From contig MSXR01000004.1 of NCBI GenBank assembly GCA_002083655.1, positions 62,001-126,000 on the forward strand: a stretch of 64,000 nt of DNA, written 5' to 3'. Positions 23,594-32,168 of the stretch are shown in pieces; within the stretch, counting starts at the first letter, position 1; each line of letters starts with the position of its first letter. This DNA is from Proteobacteria bacterium ST_bin14. GTDB lineage: Bacteria; Pseudomonadota; Alphaproteobacteria; Sphingomonadales; Sphingomonadaceae. The position numbers and the translations under genes were made by a program. The notes under the pieces were generated by a model that ran no database searches, had not been told where the DNA came from, and saw only the letters and a list, made by a program, of their open reading frames with translations.

Positions 23594-25168
23594 TCAATGC
23601 GTTTCGGCGCAAGGCAATCTGACAACAAAGCGTGCGCCGCTCAGGGCATCATGGCGCGATTCGACCGCGATTTCGCCTTGATGGCCCTCAACGATGGTCC
23701 GCGCAATGGCAAGGCCTAGCCCGGAATGCTTGCCAAATTCTTCATTTTCGGGGCGGATTGACTGGAAACGCCGAAACACCTGGTCACGCGCTTCGGGGGG
23801 AACGCCGGGGCCGGCATCTTCCACTTCCACCACTATGTCGCGGCCGTCGCGCTCCACCCCGATGCCGATCAGGCCATTGTCGGGGGAAAAGGATATGGCA
23901 TTGTCGATCAGGTTTTCGAACACGCGTTCGAGCCGCCCATCCTCGCCCATGATCACCACCGGCCCGTCGATGCGGCGATCAAACTGCAACTGCACCCCGC
24001 GTTCAATGCCGCGATCGGTGCGCGCGGCCAGCAAAGCGCCGATCATCGCGCCGATATCAACAGGCTCAAATTTCGCGCGGCTCAGCTGGGCGTCAAGCCG
24101 TGATGCCTCCGATATGTCGCTGATCAGCCGATCAAGCCGGTGCACATCGTCACGCACAATCGCCAGCAGCCGCGCCTGCAACGCTGGATCGCGCACATTG
24201 CCCAGCCCCTCAACCGCCGATCGCAGCGAGGCGAGCGGGTTTTTCATTTCGTGCGTCACGTCGGCGGCAAAAGCCTCTGTGGCGTCGATCCGCGCGCGCA
24301 GCGCCTGGCTCATATCCGAAAGCGCGCGCGCCAACATGCCAATTTCGTCCCCGCGAGAGGGGAGGCGGGGCACCACGACTTCGCGGGCACGCCCCAAACG
24401 CACACGTACCGCGGCGCGCGCCAGGCGTCGCAAGGGACGGACGATGGTCCGGGCCAAAAACAGCGACAACAAAATCGATGCGATCGTCACCACCAACAGC
24501 ACGATGCTGAGCCGGAATCGCTCGATCCGCACCGTTGCGGTAATGTCGCGCGCGTTCACCGCCGTCATCACCGCTTCATTTCCCGGCAGGGGCGCGGCGG
24601 CGGTGATGACGGGCGTGCGATCCGGCGCGCGCCATACCGTGGCCACCGGCGCATGGCTGCGCTGTGCGGCCGGCACGTCCGGCCATGTCTGGCCGATGCG
24701 GCGTTCGCGGTACAATGGCGCGCGTTCAGCGCCCACGACCGTATCGATCATGGCATCCAGAAACCGGCCTGCCGTGGGGCCCCAGCCTTCCTTGTCGGGA
24801 TCGATCAGCGCGAAATTACGCAGGCCCATCGCCCGCGTATCCCGGGTCTGCGCGCCCTGTGCGTCGAACAGGCGAATGCGCGTGCCCGTGCTCTGCGCGA
24901 GTTCAAGCGCCAGGGCGGGCCGCCGATCAGCGCTGGCGGCAGCCAGGGCCTCGCCAATCAGCCGCGCCTCGCGCTCCGCCTGGGCCACGCGGCTGTCGAC
25001 GATTCGGCTGCGATAGCTGTCGAGGTAGAAAAATCCGCCCGCCAGCATCGCCAGCGCAAAAATGTTGACCGCGAGGATGCGCCGGGTGAGCGAAACCCGG
25101 CCCGACCAGCGCAACGACAGGTCGTTATCATTCTCGTCATTCTTCCGAGAATCGATAGCCTGCGCCAT
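23594..25168 (-). CDS. chvG: Sensor histidine kinase ChvG
   Basis: This inner-membrane kinase of about 524 residues partners ChvI. One transmembrane helix (ILAVNIFALAMLAGGFFYL) is followed by a periplasmic domain, a second helix (LSIVLLVVTIASILLSLFLA), a HAMP domain and the H box ADVTHEMKNPLASLRSA. The ATPase domain shows NLIDNAISFSPDNG, VEDAGPGVP and KHSGLGLAIARTIVEGH. The ATG at 25168 overlaps the chvI 3' end by 32 bases, and the longer frame to 25261 would overlap much more. In Rhizobiales ChvG responds to acid and envelope stress. Confidence 0.9.
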   Translation of the reverse strand: MAQAIDSRKNDENDNDLSLRWSGRVSLTRRILAVNIFALAMLAGGFFYLDSYRSRIVDSRVAQAEREARLIGEALAAASADRRPALALELAQSTGTRIRLFDAQGAQTRDTRAMGLRNFALIDPDKEGWGPTAGRFLDAMIDTVVGAERAPLYRERRIGQTWPDVPAAQRSHAPVATVWRAPDRTPVITAAAPLPGNEAVMTAVNARDITATVRIERFRLSIVLLVVTIASILLSLFLARTIVRPLRRLARAAVRVRLGRAREVVVPRLPSRGDEIGMLARALSDMSQALRARIDATEAFAADVTHEMKNPLASLRSAVEGLGNVRDPALQARLLAIVRDDVHRLDRLISDISEASRLDAQLSRAKFEPVDIGAMIGALLAARTDRGIERGVQLQFDRRIDGPVVIMGEDGRLERVFENLIDNAISFSPDNGLIGIGVERDGRDIVVEVEDAGPGVPPEARDQVFRRFQSIRPENEEFGKHSGLGLAIARTIVEGHQGEIAVESRHDALSGARFVVRLPCAETH

Positions 25169-25844
25169 ATAGCGTCTCAATCGCATCGAATTCCGGAGCC
25201 ACTTGGCGGAATTTGCGGCGAACGCGTTTAATATGGCTGTCGATCGTCCGGTCATCGACATAGATGTCGTCCTGATAAGCCGCGTCCATAAGCTGGTTGC
25301 GAGTCTTCACGATTCCCGGCCGCTGCGCCAGCGTTTCCAGGATAAGAAATTCGGTAACCGTCAGCGTGACGGGCAAATCTTCCCATGTCACGCGGTGGCG
25401 CGCCGGGTCCATCGCCAGCCGACCGCGCTGTAGAATTTCGGTTGGCGCGGCCTCTTCACCGGGCGCGGGTGGCTTGGTCAGCTCGGCGCGGCGCAGGATG
25501 GCGCGGATGCGCGCGATCAGCAGCCGCTGCGAAAATGGCTTGGCGATATAGTCGTCCGCGCCCATCGCCAGCCCCAGCGCCTCGTCCAGCTCGTCATCCT
25601 TGCTGGTCAGGAAGATCACCGGCAGCGCGCTTTTCTCGCGCAGGCGGCGTAGCAGCTCCAGCCCGTCCATGCGCGGCATTTTGATGTCAAAGATCGCCAG
25701 ATCGGGTGGGTTGTCGATCAACGCCTTCAGCGCGGTTTCTCCATCGGAATAGACCCGCGTCAGAAACCCTTCGGCCTGCAGCGCGATCGACACCGAGGTG
25801 AGGATGTTGCGATCATCATCGACGAGCGCGATTGTAGCCGTCAT
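25137..25844 (-). CDS. chvI: Response regulator ChvI
   Basis: This is an OmpR-family regulator of 235 residues. The receiver domain has acidic residues LVDDD, the phospho-acceptor in AIFDIKMPRMDG (about Asp53), and the conserved Lys in IAKPFSQ. The C-terminal winged helix contains TVTEFLILETLAQRPG and VDDRTIDSHIKRVRRKF. It is divergent from pckA with about 220 bases between them, and in Rhizobiales ChvI-type regulators act at pckA. The ATG at 25844 is chosen over a codon 6 bases earlier; AAAGGA lies upstream. Confidence 0.93.
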   Translation of the reverse strand: MTATIALVDDDRNILTSVSIALQAEGFLTRVYSDGETALKALIDNPPDLAIFDIKMPRMDGLELLRRLREKSALPVIFLTSKDDELDEALGLAMGADDYIAKPFSQRLLIARIRAILRRAELTKPPAPGEEAAPTEILQRGRLAMDPARHRVTWEDLPVTLTVTEFLILETLAQRPGIVKTRNQLMDAAYQDDIYVDDRTIDSHIKRVRRKFRQVAPEFDAIETLYGAGYRFSEE

Positions 25845-25850
25845 CGGCAA

Positions 25851-26066
25851 CCAAATCCTTTGTTACAGCCAAACGACTTAGGCCAAAGCGCGATGCGGCT
25901 CAACTGCCCCGAGTGCGAGCCGAGTGCGAGCCGCGCGGGGGCCGCGTGCGGGCCGACGGCGATTGGCCTATCGCCGCACTGTTTGACCGGCTGCTCGATG
26001 GGCGATATGCGCGACGATATTAAGATTTATCGCTGCAAGCGATGCCGCTTTTCAGGAGAGAATATC
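25851..26066. promoter_or_regulatory. chvI-pckA divergent intergenic region
   Basis: This region must hold the pckA promoter and the chvI promoter, but no clear -35/-10 pair stands out. The 11-base direct repeat CCGAGTGCGAG occurs twice in succession near 25909-25930. The plus strand is open in the pckA frame throughout, which is discussed as a finding. Confidence 0.4.
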
Positions 26067-27680
26067 GTGACTGAGCGTACCCCCCATAAGGGCCTGGAGG
26101 CCCAGGGTTTCGCCACCAATGCGCAGGTTCACTGGAATCTGATCACCCCGCCGCTGGTCGAACAGGCGATTGCGCGTGGTGAAGGGCATCTCGCCAATGG
26201 CGGCGCGCTGGTGGTTGCAACGGGCGCGAAAACGGGTCGATCGGCGACGGATAAGTTCATCGTGCGCGATGCCGAAACGGAAAACACCGTCTGGTGGGGC
26301 AAATCAAACGCCGCGATGGACCCGGCCCATTTTGCCGCGCTGAAAGCCGATTTCGTGGCGGCGCTGGCGCAAAAGGACACGCTGTTCGTGCAGGATCTGT
26401 TTGGCGGGTCGCAGCCTGAACACCGTGTGCGGGTGCGCGTCATTAACGAGCTGGCGTGGCACAATCTGTTCATTCGCACGATGCTGGTTCGGCCTGAGGA
26501 ATCCGCGCTGCCGGGTTTTGACCCTGAATATACCATTATCGATCTGCCCAGCTTCCGCGCAGACCCTGCGCGCCACGGCTGCCGCAGCGAAACCGTGATC
26601 GCGGTGAACTTCACCGAAAAGCTGATCCTGATCGGCGGCACCGCTTATGCGGGTGAGATGAAGAAGAGCGTGTTTGGGCTGCTCAACTATCTGCTGCCTG
26701 TCGACGGCATTATGCCGATGCATTGTTCCGCCAATATCGGCCCCAAGGGCGATACTGCGGTGTTTTTCGGGCTGTCTGGCACCGGCAAGACGACGCTGAG
26801 CGCCGATGCCAGCCGCACGCTGATTGGCGATGACGAACATGGCTGGTCCGACACGGCTGTCTTTAACTTCGAAGGCGGTTGCTATGCCAAGATGATCCGC
26901 TTGTCGGCAGATGCCGAACCGGAAATCTATGCGACCACCAAGCGGTTCGGCACGGTGCTGGAAAATGTGGTGATGAACGCAGACACGCGTGAGCTTGATC
27001 TCGATGATGCGACATTGGCTGAGAACAGCCGGGGTTCATACCCGATTGATTTCATCCCCAATGCGTCCGAACATAATATGGGCCCAGTGCCGCAGAATAT
27101 CGTGATGCTGACGGCGGACGCGTATGGCGTATTGCCGCCCATCGCCAAGCTGACGCCCGATCAGGCAATGTACCATTTCCTGTCGGGCTACACCGCGCGC
27201 GTTGCCGGCACCGAAATTGGCGTGACAGAGCCTGATGCGACCTTTTCCACCTGTTTTGGTGCGCCCTTCATGCCGCGCCACCCGAGCGTTTACGGCAATC
27301 TGCTGAAGGAGCGGATCGCCAAGGGCGGGGTCGATTGCTGGTTGGTCAACACCGGCTGGACCGGCGGCAAGGCGACGATGCCGGGGATCAGCCGCATGCC
27401 GATCAAGGCGACGCGCGCGCTGCTCAATGCGGCACTCGACGGCAGCCTGAACGACGCCGAATTCCGCACCGATCCCAATTTCGGGTTCAAGGTGCCGACC
27501 AGCGTGCCGGGTGTCGACAGCGCCATCCTCGATCCGCGCGAAGCCTGGGCGGACAAGCAAGCCTATGACGCGACTGCCGCCAAGCTGGTCGATCAATTCG
27601 TCGAAAACTTCGCGCAATTCGCAGACCATGTCGACGAAGGCGTTCGACAATGTGCGCCCAAGGTAAGCCAACCCGCCTGA
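26067..27680 (+). CDS. pckA: Phosphoenolpyruvate carboxykinase (ATP)
   Basis: This enzyme converts oxaloacetate to phosphoenolpyruvate and is the first committed step of gluconeogenesis. Signatures are GAKTGRSATDKF, MPMHCSANIGPKGD, FFGLSGTGKTTLSAD (kinase-1a P loop), IGDDEHGWSD and FNFEGGCYAK. The GTG at 26067 is preceded by AGGAGAG at 26054-26060 and gives 537 residues, the usual size. The reading frame stays open upstream to about 25860 and could add a Cys-rich extension, which I do not include. A GGCCCG/CGGGCC hairpin just after the stop (27683-27700) lacks a T run. Confidence 0.95.
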   Translation: MTERTPHKGLEAQGFATNAQVHWNLITPPLVEQAIARGEGHLANGGALVVATGAKTGRSATDKFIVRDAETENTVWWGKSNAAMDPAHFAALKADFVAALAQKDTLFVQDLFGGSQPEHRVRVRVINELAWHNLFIRTMLVRPEESALPGFDPEYTIIDLPSFRADPARHGCRSETVIAVNFTEKLILIGGTAYAGEMKKSVFGLLNYLLPVDGIMPMHCSANIGPKGDTAVFFGLSGTGKTTLSADASRTLIGDDEHGWSDTAVFNFEGGCYAKMIRLSADAEPEIYATTKRFGTVLENVVMNADTRELDLDDATLAENSRGSYPIDFIPNASEHNMGPVPQNIVMLTADAYGVLPPIAKLTPDQAMYHFLSGYTARVAGTEIGVTEPDATFSTCFGAPFMPRHPSVYGNLLKERIAKGGVDCWLVNTGWTGGKATMPGISRMPIKATRALLNAALDGSLNDAEFRTDPNFGFKVPTSVPGVDSAILDPREAWADKQAYDATAAKLVDQFVENFAQFADHVDEGVRQCAPKVSQPA

Positions 27681-27722
27681 CCGGCCCGATCATCCGGGCC
27701 TTCGCAACAGAAAGCCCGAATC

Positions 27723-28178
27723 ATGACCGACCCGATACCCGCCCTGCCACCCCGCCTGTTCGAGTCCGACGCCGCAGTCCGGCACGTCGGGCAGGGGCTG
27801 TTGGCACGCACGCTGCCGCGCCCGGAATGGACGCATGAAGGACATCTGGCAGCGACGATGTGGCTGGTGGTTGAGCGACCCGATATCGACCTGGACGCCG
27901 ATCTGCGCGGCATTATCTCTGCCTATAATGAAAGCGTGGGTGGGGTGAATGATGCGGCGCAGGGGTATCACCACACGATCACCTGCTGCTTCTTGAATGC
28001 CGTGCGCGACCATGCCCGCGAAACCGCCGGGCAGGGGCTGGCCGAACGCGTCAATGCACTGCTGCTGTCGCCGAGAGGCCAGCGCGACTGGCCGCTGCGG
28101 TTCTATACGCGCGAACTCTTGTTCTCGGTTGAGGCGCGGCTGGGGTTTGTCGCGGGCGATGTGGTCGGCGCGCAGTGA
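27723..28178 (+). CDS. Conserved protein of unknown function
   Basis: This 151-residue protein has no signal peptide or membrane helix. Prominent words are RPEWTHEGHLAATMWLV, IISAYNESVGGVNDAAQGYHHTIT and LRFYTRELLFSVEARLGFV. The pairing of WTHxxHL with YHHTIT suggests His residues around one site, perhaps a metal site, but this is a guess. I do not recognise a named domain. It lies 42 bases after pckA and may be read through from it. Confidence 0.7.
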   Translation: MTDPIPALPPRLFESDAAVRHVGQGLLARTLPRPEWTHEGHLAATMWLVVERPDIDLDADLRGIISAYNESVGGVNDAAQGYHHTITCCFLNAVRDHARETAGQGLAERVNALLLSPRGQRDWPLRFYTRELLFSVEARLGFVAGDVVGAQ

Positions 28179-28249
28179 CCAATTGAGGGCGCAATACTGG
28201 GGTAAACTAAGCCTGTTGCTGCGCTGCAAAGACTGATAATGTTCTTTTT

Positions 28250-29410
28250 ATGTACCATAAATTTCAACCGTCACGCGCGGCTGCGTTGGCGGCGTTAGAA
28301 GCATTTTTGCCGCAGGCCGGGCGTCGTTACACCGAACAGCGCAATTTCGATCATGGGCCTGATAATCGTGCCAACATATCAATGCTGTCGCCCTATATCC
28401 GGCATCGGATGATCACCGAGCAGGAGGTGATCAAGCGCGTGCTGAGCCGCCACCGTTTCGCCGATGCGGAAAAATTTATTCAAGAGGTTTGCTGGCGAAC
28501 CTATTGGAAGGGCTGGCTGCAAATGCGGCCATCCGTCTGGGCGCAATATCAGGCAGATGTTGCCAGCTTATCCCGGCCTGCGGGCTATGACGCCGCTTGT
28601 GCAGGCACGACCGGGATTGCGTGTTTTGATGCTTGGGCGGATGAGCTGAAGCAGACCGGCTACCTCCACAATCATGCGCGGATGTGGTTTGCCAGCCTTT
28701 GGATTTTTACGCTGGGCCTGCCGTGGCAACTGGGCGCGGATTTCTTTTACCACCATTTGCTGGATGGCGATCCGGCATCGAACACGCTGTCATGGCGCTG
28801 GGTGGCCGGTTTGCAGACGGCGGGCAAAACCTATCTGGCGCAGGCCGATAACATCGCCAAATTCACCAATGGGCGCTTTTCGCCAAAGCCCTTTGTCCAT
28901 GGCCCGGGGCCGCTGATGGAAATGCCAATTGCCCCAACGCCGATTCCGGCCGCGTTGCCGCTGCCAAAGGGCGCTGTTGGCCTGTTGCTGACCGAGGAGG
29001 ATTTGCATCCCGAGAGCCTTGATCTTGGCAGCTTGCGCATAACGGCATTGGCCGCCGCGACCCTGCCCCCAACCCGGTCCGCGATGGTCAGCGGGTTTGC
29101 CAAAGCGGCGCTGGGTGAGGCGCTTGCGCGCAGTGCAGCGCTGTCGCGGGCATCCAGTACCATGCTAACCAGTTTCGAAAGTGATGATGTGATTGCATGG
29201 GCGCAGGCGCACAAGCTGAAAGCCATTGTCACGCCCTTTGCGCCCACCGGCCCGGTCAGCGATCAACTGGCAGCAATCGCGCCCGTGCTTGCGGCTGCCG
29301 GAATCGCGTTGGTGCCCGTGCGGCGCGATTGGGACAGCGCGGCCTGGCCGCATGCGGCAAAGGGATTTTTCGCCTTTAAGGAAAAGATACCCGGGTTGAT
29401 CGGGGCTTGA
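28250..29410 (+). CDS. Photolyase/cryptochrome-like FAD-binding protein with domains in reverse order
   Basis: Residues 1 to about 225 match the helical FAD-binding domain of DNA photolyases and cryptochromes (ISMLSPYIRHRM, EVCWRTYWKGWLQM, TGYLHNHARMWFASLWIF, LLDGDPASNTLSWRWVAG, IAKFTNGRF). In ordinary photolyases this domain is C-terminal. Here it comes first. Residues 235-386 look like an alpha/beta domain (AVGLLLTEEDLHPE, DVIAWAQAHKLKAIVTPF, GIALVPVRRDWDSAAWPHA, GFFAFKEKIPG) that resembles the normal N-terminal antenna domain in order and spacing. FAD binding is likely; whether it repairs DNA or senses light is unknown. The ATG has a poor ribosome-binding site. Confidence 0.75.
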   Translation: MYHKFQPSRAAALAALEAFLPQAGRRYTEQRNFDHGPDNRANISMLSPYIRHRMITEQEVIKRVLSRHRFADAEKFIQEVCWRTYWKGWLQMRPSVWAQYQADVASLSRPAGYDAACAGTTGIACFDAWADELKQTGYLHNHARMWFASLWIFTLGLPWQLGADFFYHHLLDGDPASNTLSWRWVAGLQTAGKTYLAQADNIAKFTNGRFSPKPFVHGPGPLMEMPIAPTPIPAALPLPKGAVGLLLTEEDLHPESLDLGSLRITALAAATLPPTRSAMVSGFAKAALGEALARSAALSRASSTMLTSFESDDVIAWAQAHKLKAIVTPFAPTGPVSDQLAAIAPVLAAAGIALVPVRRDWDSAAWPHAAKGFFAFKEKIPGLIGA

Positions 29411-29428
29411 TCGGGGCTTGATCGGGGC
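29396..29428 (+). repeat. Three perfect 11-base repeats across the stop codon of the photolyase-like gene
   Basis: TTGATCGGGGC is present at 29396-29406, 29407-29417 and 29418-29428. The stop TGA falls in the second copy, so gain or loss of a unit changes the last residues. It is a likely slippage site. Confidence 0.95.
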
Positions 29429-29475
29429 ATGACGGTTGGTTGACGACCGAGCAGCGTAACACTGGCACCGCGCGG

Positions 29476-30153
29476 TTAACCGGCAAACCCGATAAAGGTC
29501 GTGGCTTCTTCGACCGGGCGTCGCTCTGATACCACGGCATTGGCGGGGAAGTCGTGATCGGGCCAGCCCAGCGCGATGCTTTTCATGATGACCTGATCGG
29601 CGGGAATGCCGGCATGTTCGCGCACGACGGGGGATTGCATGATGCCCTGGCTGTTGATCACCGTGCCCAAGCCGCGCGACCATGCCGCGTTGACCAGCGC
29701 GGTGGCAACCGCGCCGCAATCAAAGGCGGTATCGTCGCTGCCCGCCAGATCGCGGTCATAGGTGATGATGACGCACACAGGCGCGTCGAACTGGCGAAAC
29801 CCCCGCAACACCCAATCGGTGCGCGCAGCCTGATCGTCACGGGCGATCCCCATGGCGGTAAAAAGCTGCTTGGCAACGCCAATCTGGCGTTCACGGTGCG
29901 GCCCGGCAAAGGCTTGTCCGGTCCGAAACTCGCGCGATTGCGGCACGCCGGCCACCATCCGTTCGGTATTCCCGGCGCGGATCCGGTCCAGCGCCTCACC
30001 CGTGATCACATAGAAATGATAGGGCTGGGTGTTCATTGATGAAGGCGCGCGCATCGCCAGCGCCAGCACTTCTGCGATCAGCGCCTGTGGCACTGGTTCT
30101 GGTTTATAACCGCGAATGCTTCGCCGCCCCAGAATCACGTCATCAAAATACAC
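29476..30153 (-). CDS. Nitroreductase family protein
   Basis: This FMN-binding nitroreductase of 225 residues begins VYFDDVILGRRSIRGYKPEPVP, where the RRSIR motif contacts FMN phosphate. AMRAPSSMNTQPYHFYVIT and SRGLGTVINSQGI follow. IALGWPDHDFPANAVVSERRP near the end is typical of NAD(P)H-dependent nitroreductases. The GTG at 30153 has GAGGAGG upstream, better than the longer frame from 30246. The substrate is unknown (nitroaromatics, quinones or others). It is divergent from the VOC gene at 30277. Confidence 0.88.
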   Translation of the reverse strand: MYFDDVILGRRSIRGYKPEPVPQALIAEVLALAMRAPSSMNTQPYHFYVITGEALDRIRAGNTERMVAGVPQSREFRTGQAFAGPHRERQIGVAKQLFTAMGIARDDQAARTDWVLRGFRQFDAPVCVIITYDRDLAGSDDTAFDCGAVATALVNAAWSRGLGTVINSQGIMQSPVVREHAGIPADQVIMKSIALGWPDHDFPANAVVSERRPVEEATTFIGFAG

Positions 30154-30276
30154 AAACCCCTCCTCTGCGGTGAACCCGCCATTTCTGCCCGCCAACACCG
30201 TGGATTTGGCAGCAATCAAGCGGTAAAGGAACCTCGCAATCGGCAAAATCCCCGAAGAGCAAAGGAATTATGCGAC

Positions 30277-30660
30277 ATGTTCAGCCATATCATGGTCGGT
30301 GCCAACGATCTTAGCGCTTCCAAGAAATTTTATGATGCCACGCTCGGCGCGCTTGGGTATCCGGCGGGCAACCAGGATGACAAGGGCCGGGTGTTCTGGG
30401 TCAACCCCACCGGAATTTTTTCCATCTCCACGCCGATTGATGGCGAGCCTGCCTGCCACGGCAATGGTTCCACGGTTGGCTTTGCAGCCGCCACACCCGA
30501 AGCCGCCGATGCGTGGCACGCCGCCGGGCTGGCTGCAGGCGGCACCGCCTGCGAAGATGCACCCGGCATCCGTCAGGGCGCAATGGGGGCATTGTACCTC
30601 GCGTATCTGCGCGATCCCGATGGCAATAAATTGTGCGCGCTGCACCGTGTAAAGGCGTAA
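30277..30660 (+). CDS. VOC family protein (glyoxalase/bleomycin-resistance fold)
   Basis: This 127-residue single-domain protein starts MFSHIMVGANDLSASKKFYDATLGALG and contains RVFWVNPTG, HGNGSTVGFAA, AWHAAGLAAGGTA and YLAYLRDPDGNKLCAL. This is the vicinal oxygen chelate pattern with His near residue 4 and the C-terminal DPDGN. Such proteins include glyoxalase relatives, isomerases and resistance proteins; nothing here fixes the reaction. Confidence 0.88.
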   Translation: MFSHIMVGANDLSASKKFYDATLGALGYPAGNQDDKGRVFWVNPTGIFSISTPIDGEPACHGNGSTVGFAAATPEAADAWHAAGLAAGGTACEDAPGIRQGAMGALYLAYLRDPDGNKLCALHRVKA

Positions 30661-30720
30661 TCTAGCCAAGGCACCCGGCTGCACCGTCCCCGGTGCGGTC
30701 GGGCGTCCGTTAGCTGGCGC

Positions 30721-31185
30721 TCATCCCGCGGGCACCCGGCTGCGCCCGGCGGCGACGGCTGCCGCGCTTGCCAACGCATCGGCGCGTTCATTTTCGGGGT
30801 GGCCGGCATGGCCCTTTACCCATTGCCATTCAATCCGATGTGGTTTGGCGGCGGCGAGCAGCGCTTGCCAGATATCAGCGTTTTTCACTGGCTTCTTGTC
30901 GGCGGTCTTCCAGCCATTGCGCTGCCAGCCCTTGATCCATTTGGTCAGGCCATCCATCACATAACGACTGTCGGTGTAAAGCGTCACCGCACACGGCCGC
31001 TTTAGCGCGCCTAGCGCCTCCACCACCGCCATCATTTCCATGCGGTTGTTGGTGGTAAGCTGCTCGCCACCAGACAGTTCGCGCTCCTTGTCGCCCATGC
31101 GTAATATCGCACCCCAGCCGCCCGGGCCGGGATTGCCCTTGCACGCGCCGTCGGTGAAAATCTCTACCTTGGGGAGTTCGGTCAT
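30721..31185 (-). CDS. rnhA: Ribonuclease HI
   Basis: RNase HI removes RNA from RNA-DNA hybrids. The catalytic carboxylates are seen in EIFTDGACKGNPGPGG, NNRMEMMAVVEAL, LYTDSRYVMDG and HPENERADALAS. It has the basic handle region (WIKGWQRNGWK). Length 154 matches the family. The start overlaps the end of thrB by 4 bases. Confidence 0.95.
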   Translation of the reverse strand: MTELPKVEIFTDGACKGNPGPGGWGAILRMGDKERELSGGEQLTTNNRMEMMAVVEALGALKRPCAVTLYTDSRYVMDGLTKWIKGWQRNGWKTADKKPVKNADIWQALLAAAKPHRIEWQWVKGHAGHPENERADALASAAAVAAGRSRVPAG

Positions 31186-32150
31186 TGCAGCGTCGGCAAC
31201 AGGGTGGCGAGATTGGGATCATAGAAACGCACCCGCCGCCAAAACGACAGGGGGTCCTTGCGCGTCACCAGCGCATCGGCGGGCGTATTGAGCCAGTCCC
31301 AGGCGCGCGACAGGGTGAAGCGAATGCATGCGCCGACCGCGAGATCGTTGAAGGCCGAGTGTTCGTCGTCGTTGAGCGGGAAGTGACGCGAATACCCCTC
31401 AATCAGCGCCGTGCCGACCGCCGCGTCATGTTGCCTGCCGGTCGTGTCGAACGACCAAGCGGTGTGCATGACCGCCAGATCGTAGAGGCGGATGTCGTTG
31501 CAGGCGAAGTAGAAATCGATCAGCCCTGTCACCCGGTCGCCGAGCATCAGGACATTGTCGGGAAACAGATCGGCATGGATCGCGCACCGGTCCAACCCGT
31601 CCTGGTCAAAGGTCGCCGCGAGATCACCGATCGCAAAGCCAAGGTCGCGGTGAAGGCCGGGCGCGATCGTATCGAGGCTGGTCCCGCACTGCTCGTACAG
31701 CGCCTGCCAGTTTGGCTGGCTCATTGAATTTTCGCGAAATCCAGTAAAGTCGGCGACCGCCATATGCAGCTGCCCCAGTGCTTCCCCCGCCGCGAACGCC
31801 TGGGCAGCAGTCGGATGGGTGAGCGACACGCCCGGCAGAAACTTGATCAGGCAGGCGGTTCGCTCGGCCAATTGCTGAATCTCGTTGCCTTGCCGGTCCT
31901 TGATCGCGGGCGGCACCGGTAGGCCCTTGTCGGCAAGGTGGTCGAGCAAAGCCATGAAAAAGGGTAGGTCGCCTGAATCGACGCGCTTTTCATATAGTGT
32001 CAGGATGAAGCGGCCCTTGGTCGTATCGACCAGGTAATTGCTGTTCTCCACACCCTCGGCGATGCCCTTGGCCGACACCAGTTCGCCCACGTCATAGCGC
32101 GTCAGGAAATCGGCCAGCGCCTCGGCAGAGACGTGGGTGTACACCGCCAC
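31182..32150 (-). CDS. thrB: Homoserine kinase, ThrB type II
   Basis: This 322-residue kinase belongs to the aminoglycoside-phosphotransferase-like ThrB group used by Alphaproteobacteria instead of GHMP-type ThrB. MAVYTHVSAEALADFLTRYD opens it. Key segments are EGVENSNYLVDT (ATP), CAIHADLFPDNVLM (catalytic Asp) and GLIDFYFACNDIRLYDLAV (Mg). It is the threonine pathway step homoserine to O-phosphohomoserine. It lies 18 bases downstream of ispH and overlaps rnhA. Confidence 0.93.
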   Translation of the reverse strand: MAVYTHVSAEALADFLTRYDVGELVSAKGIAEGVENSNYLVDTTKGRFILTLYEKRVDSGDLPFFMALLDHLADKGLPVPPAIKDRQGNEIQQLAERTACLIKFLPGVSLTHPTAAQAFAAGEALGQLHMAVADFTGFRENSMSQPNWQALYEQCGTSLDTIAPGLHRDLGFAIGDLAATFDQDGLDRCAIHADLFPDNVLMLGDRVTGLIDFYFACNDIRLYDLAVMHTAWSFDTTGRQHDAAVGTALIEGYSRHFPLNDDEHSAFNDLAVGACIRFTLSRAWDWLNTPADALVTRKDPLSFWRRVRFYDPNLATLLPTLQ

Positions 32151-32168
32151 CGGATCATGCCCCCCGGA

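Noticed and set aside
23694..25231. Two long plus-strand frames opposite chvG (440 and 363 residues)
   Set aside because: They lie antisense to a kinase with all its motifs and are rich in Arg/Ser/Pro, as shadows usually are.
27683..27700. GGCCCG/CGGGCC hairpin after pckA considered as a terminator
   Set aside because: There is no T run, and the next gene follows on the same strand after 42 bases. Left as a note only.
30669..30743. GGCACCCGGCTGC found twice near the rnhA 3' end
   Set aside because: One copy is part of the rnhA coding end and the other lies in the short gap; two GC-rich 13-base words in a GC-rich genome are weak evidence of anything.
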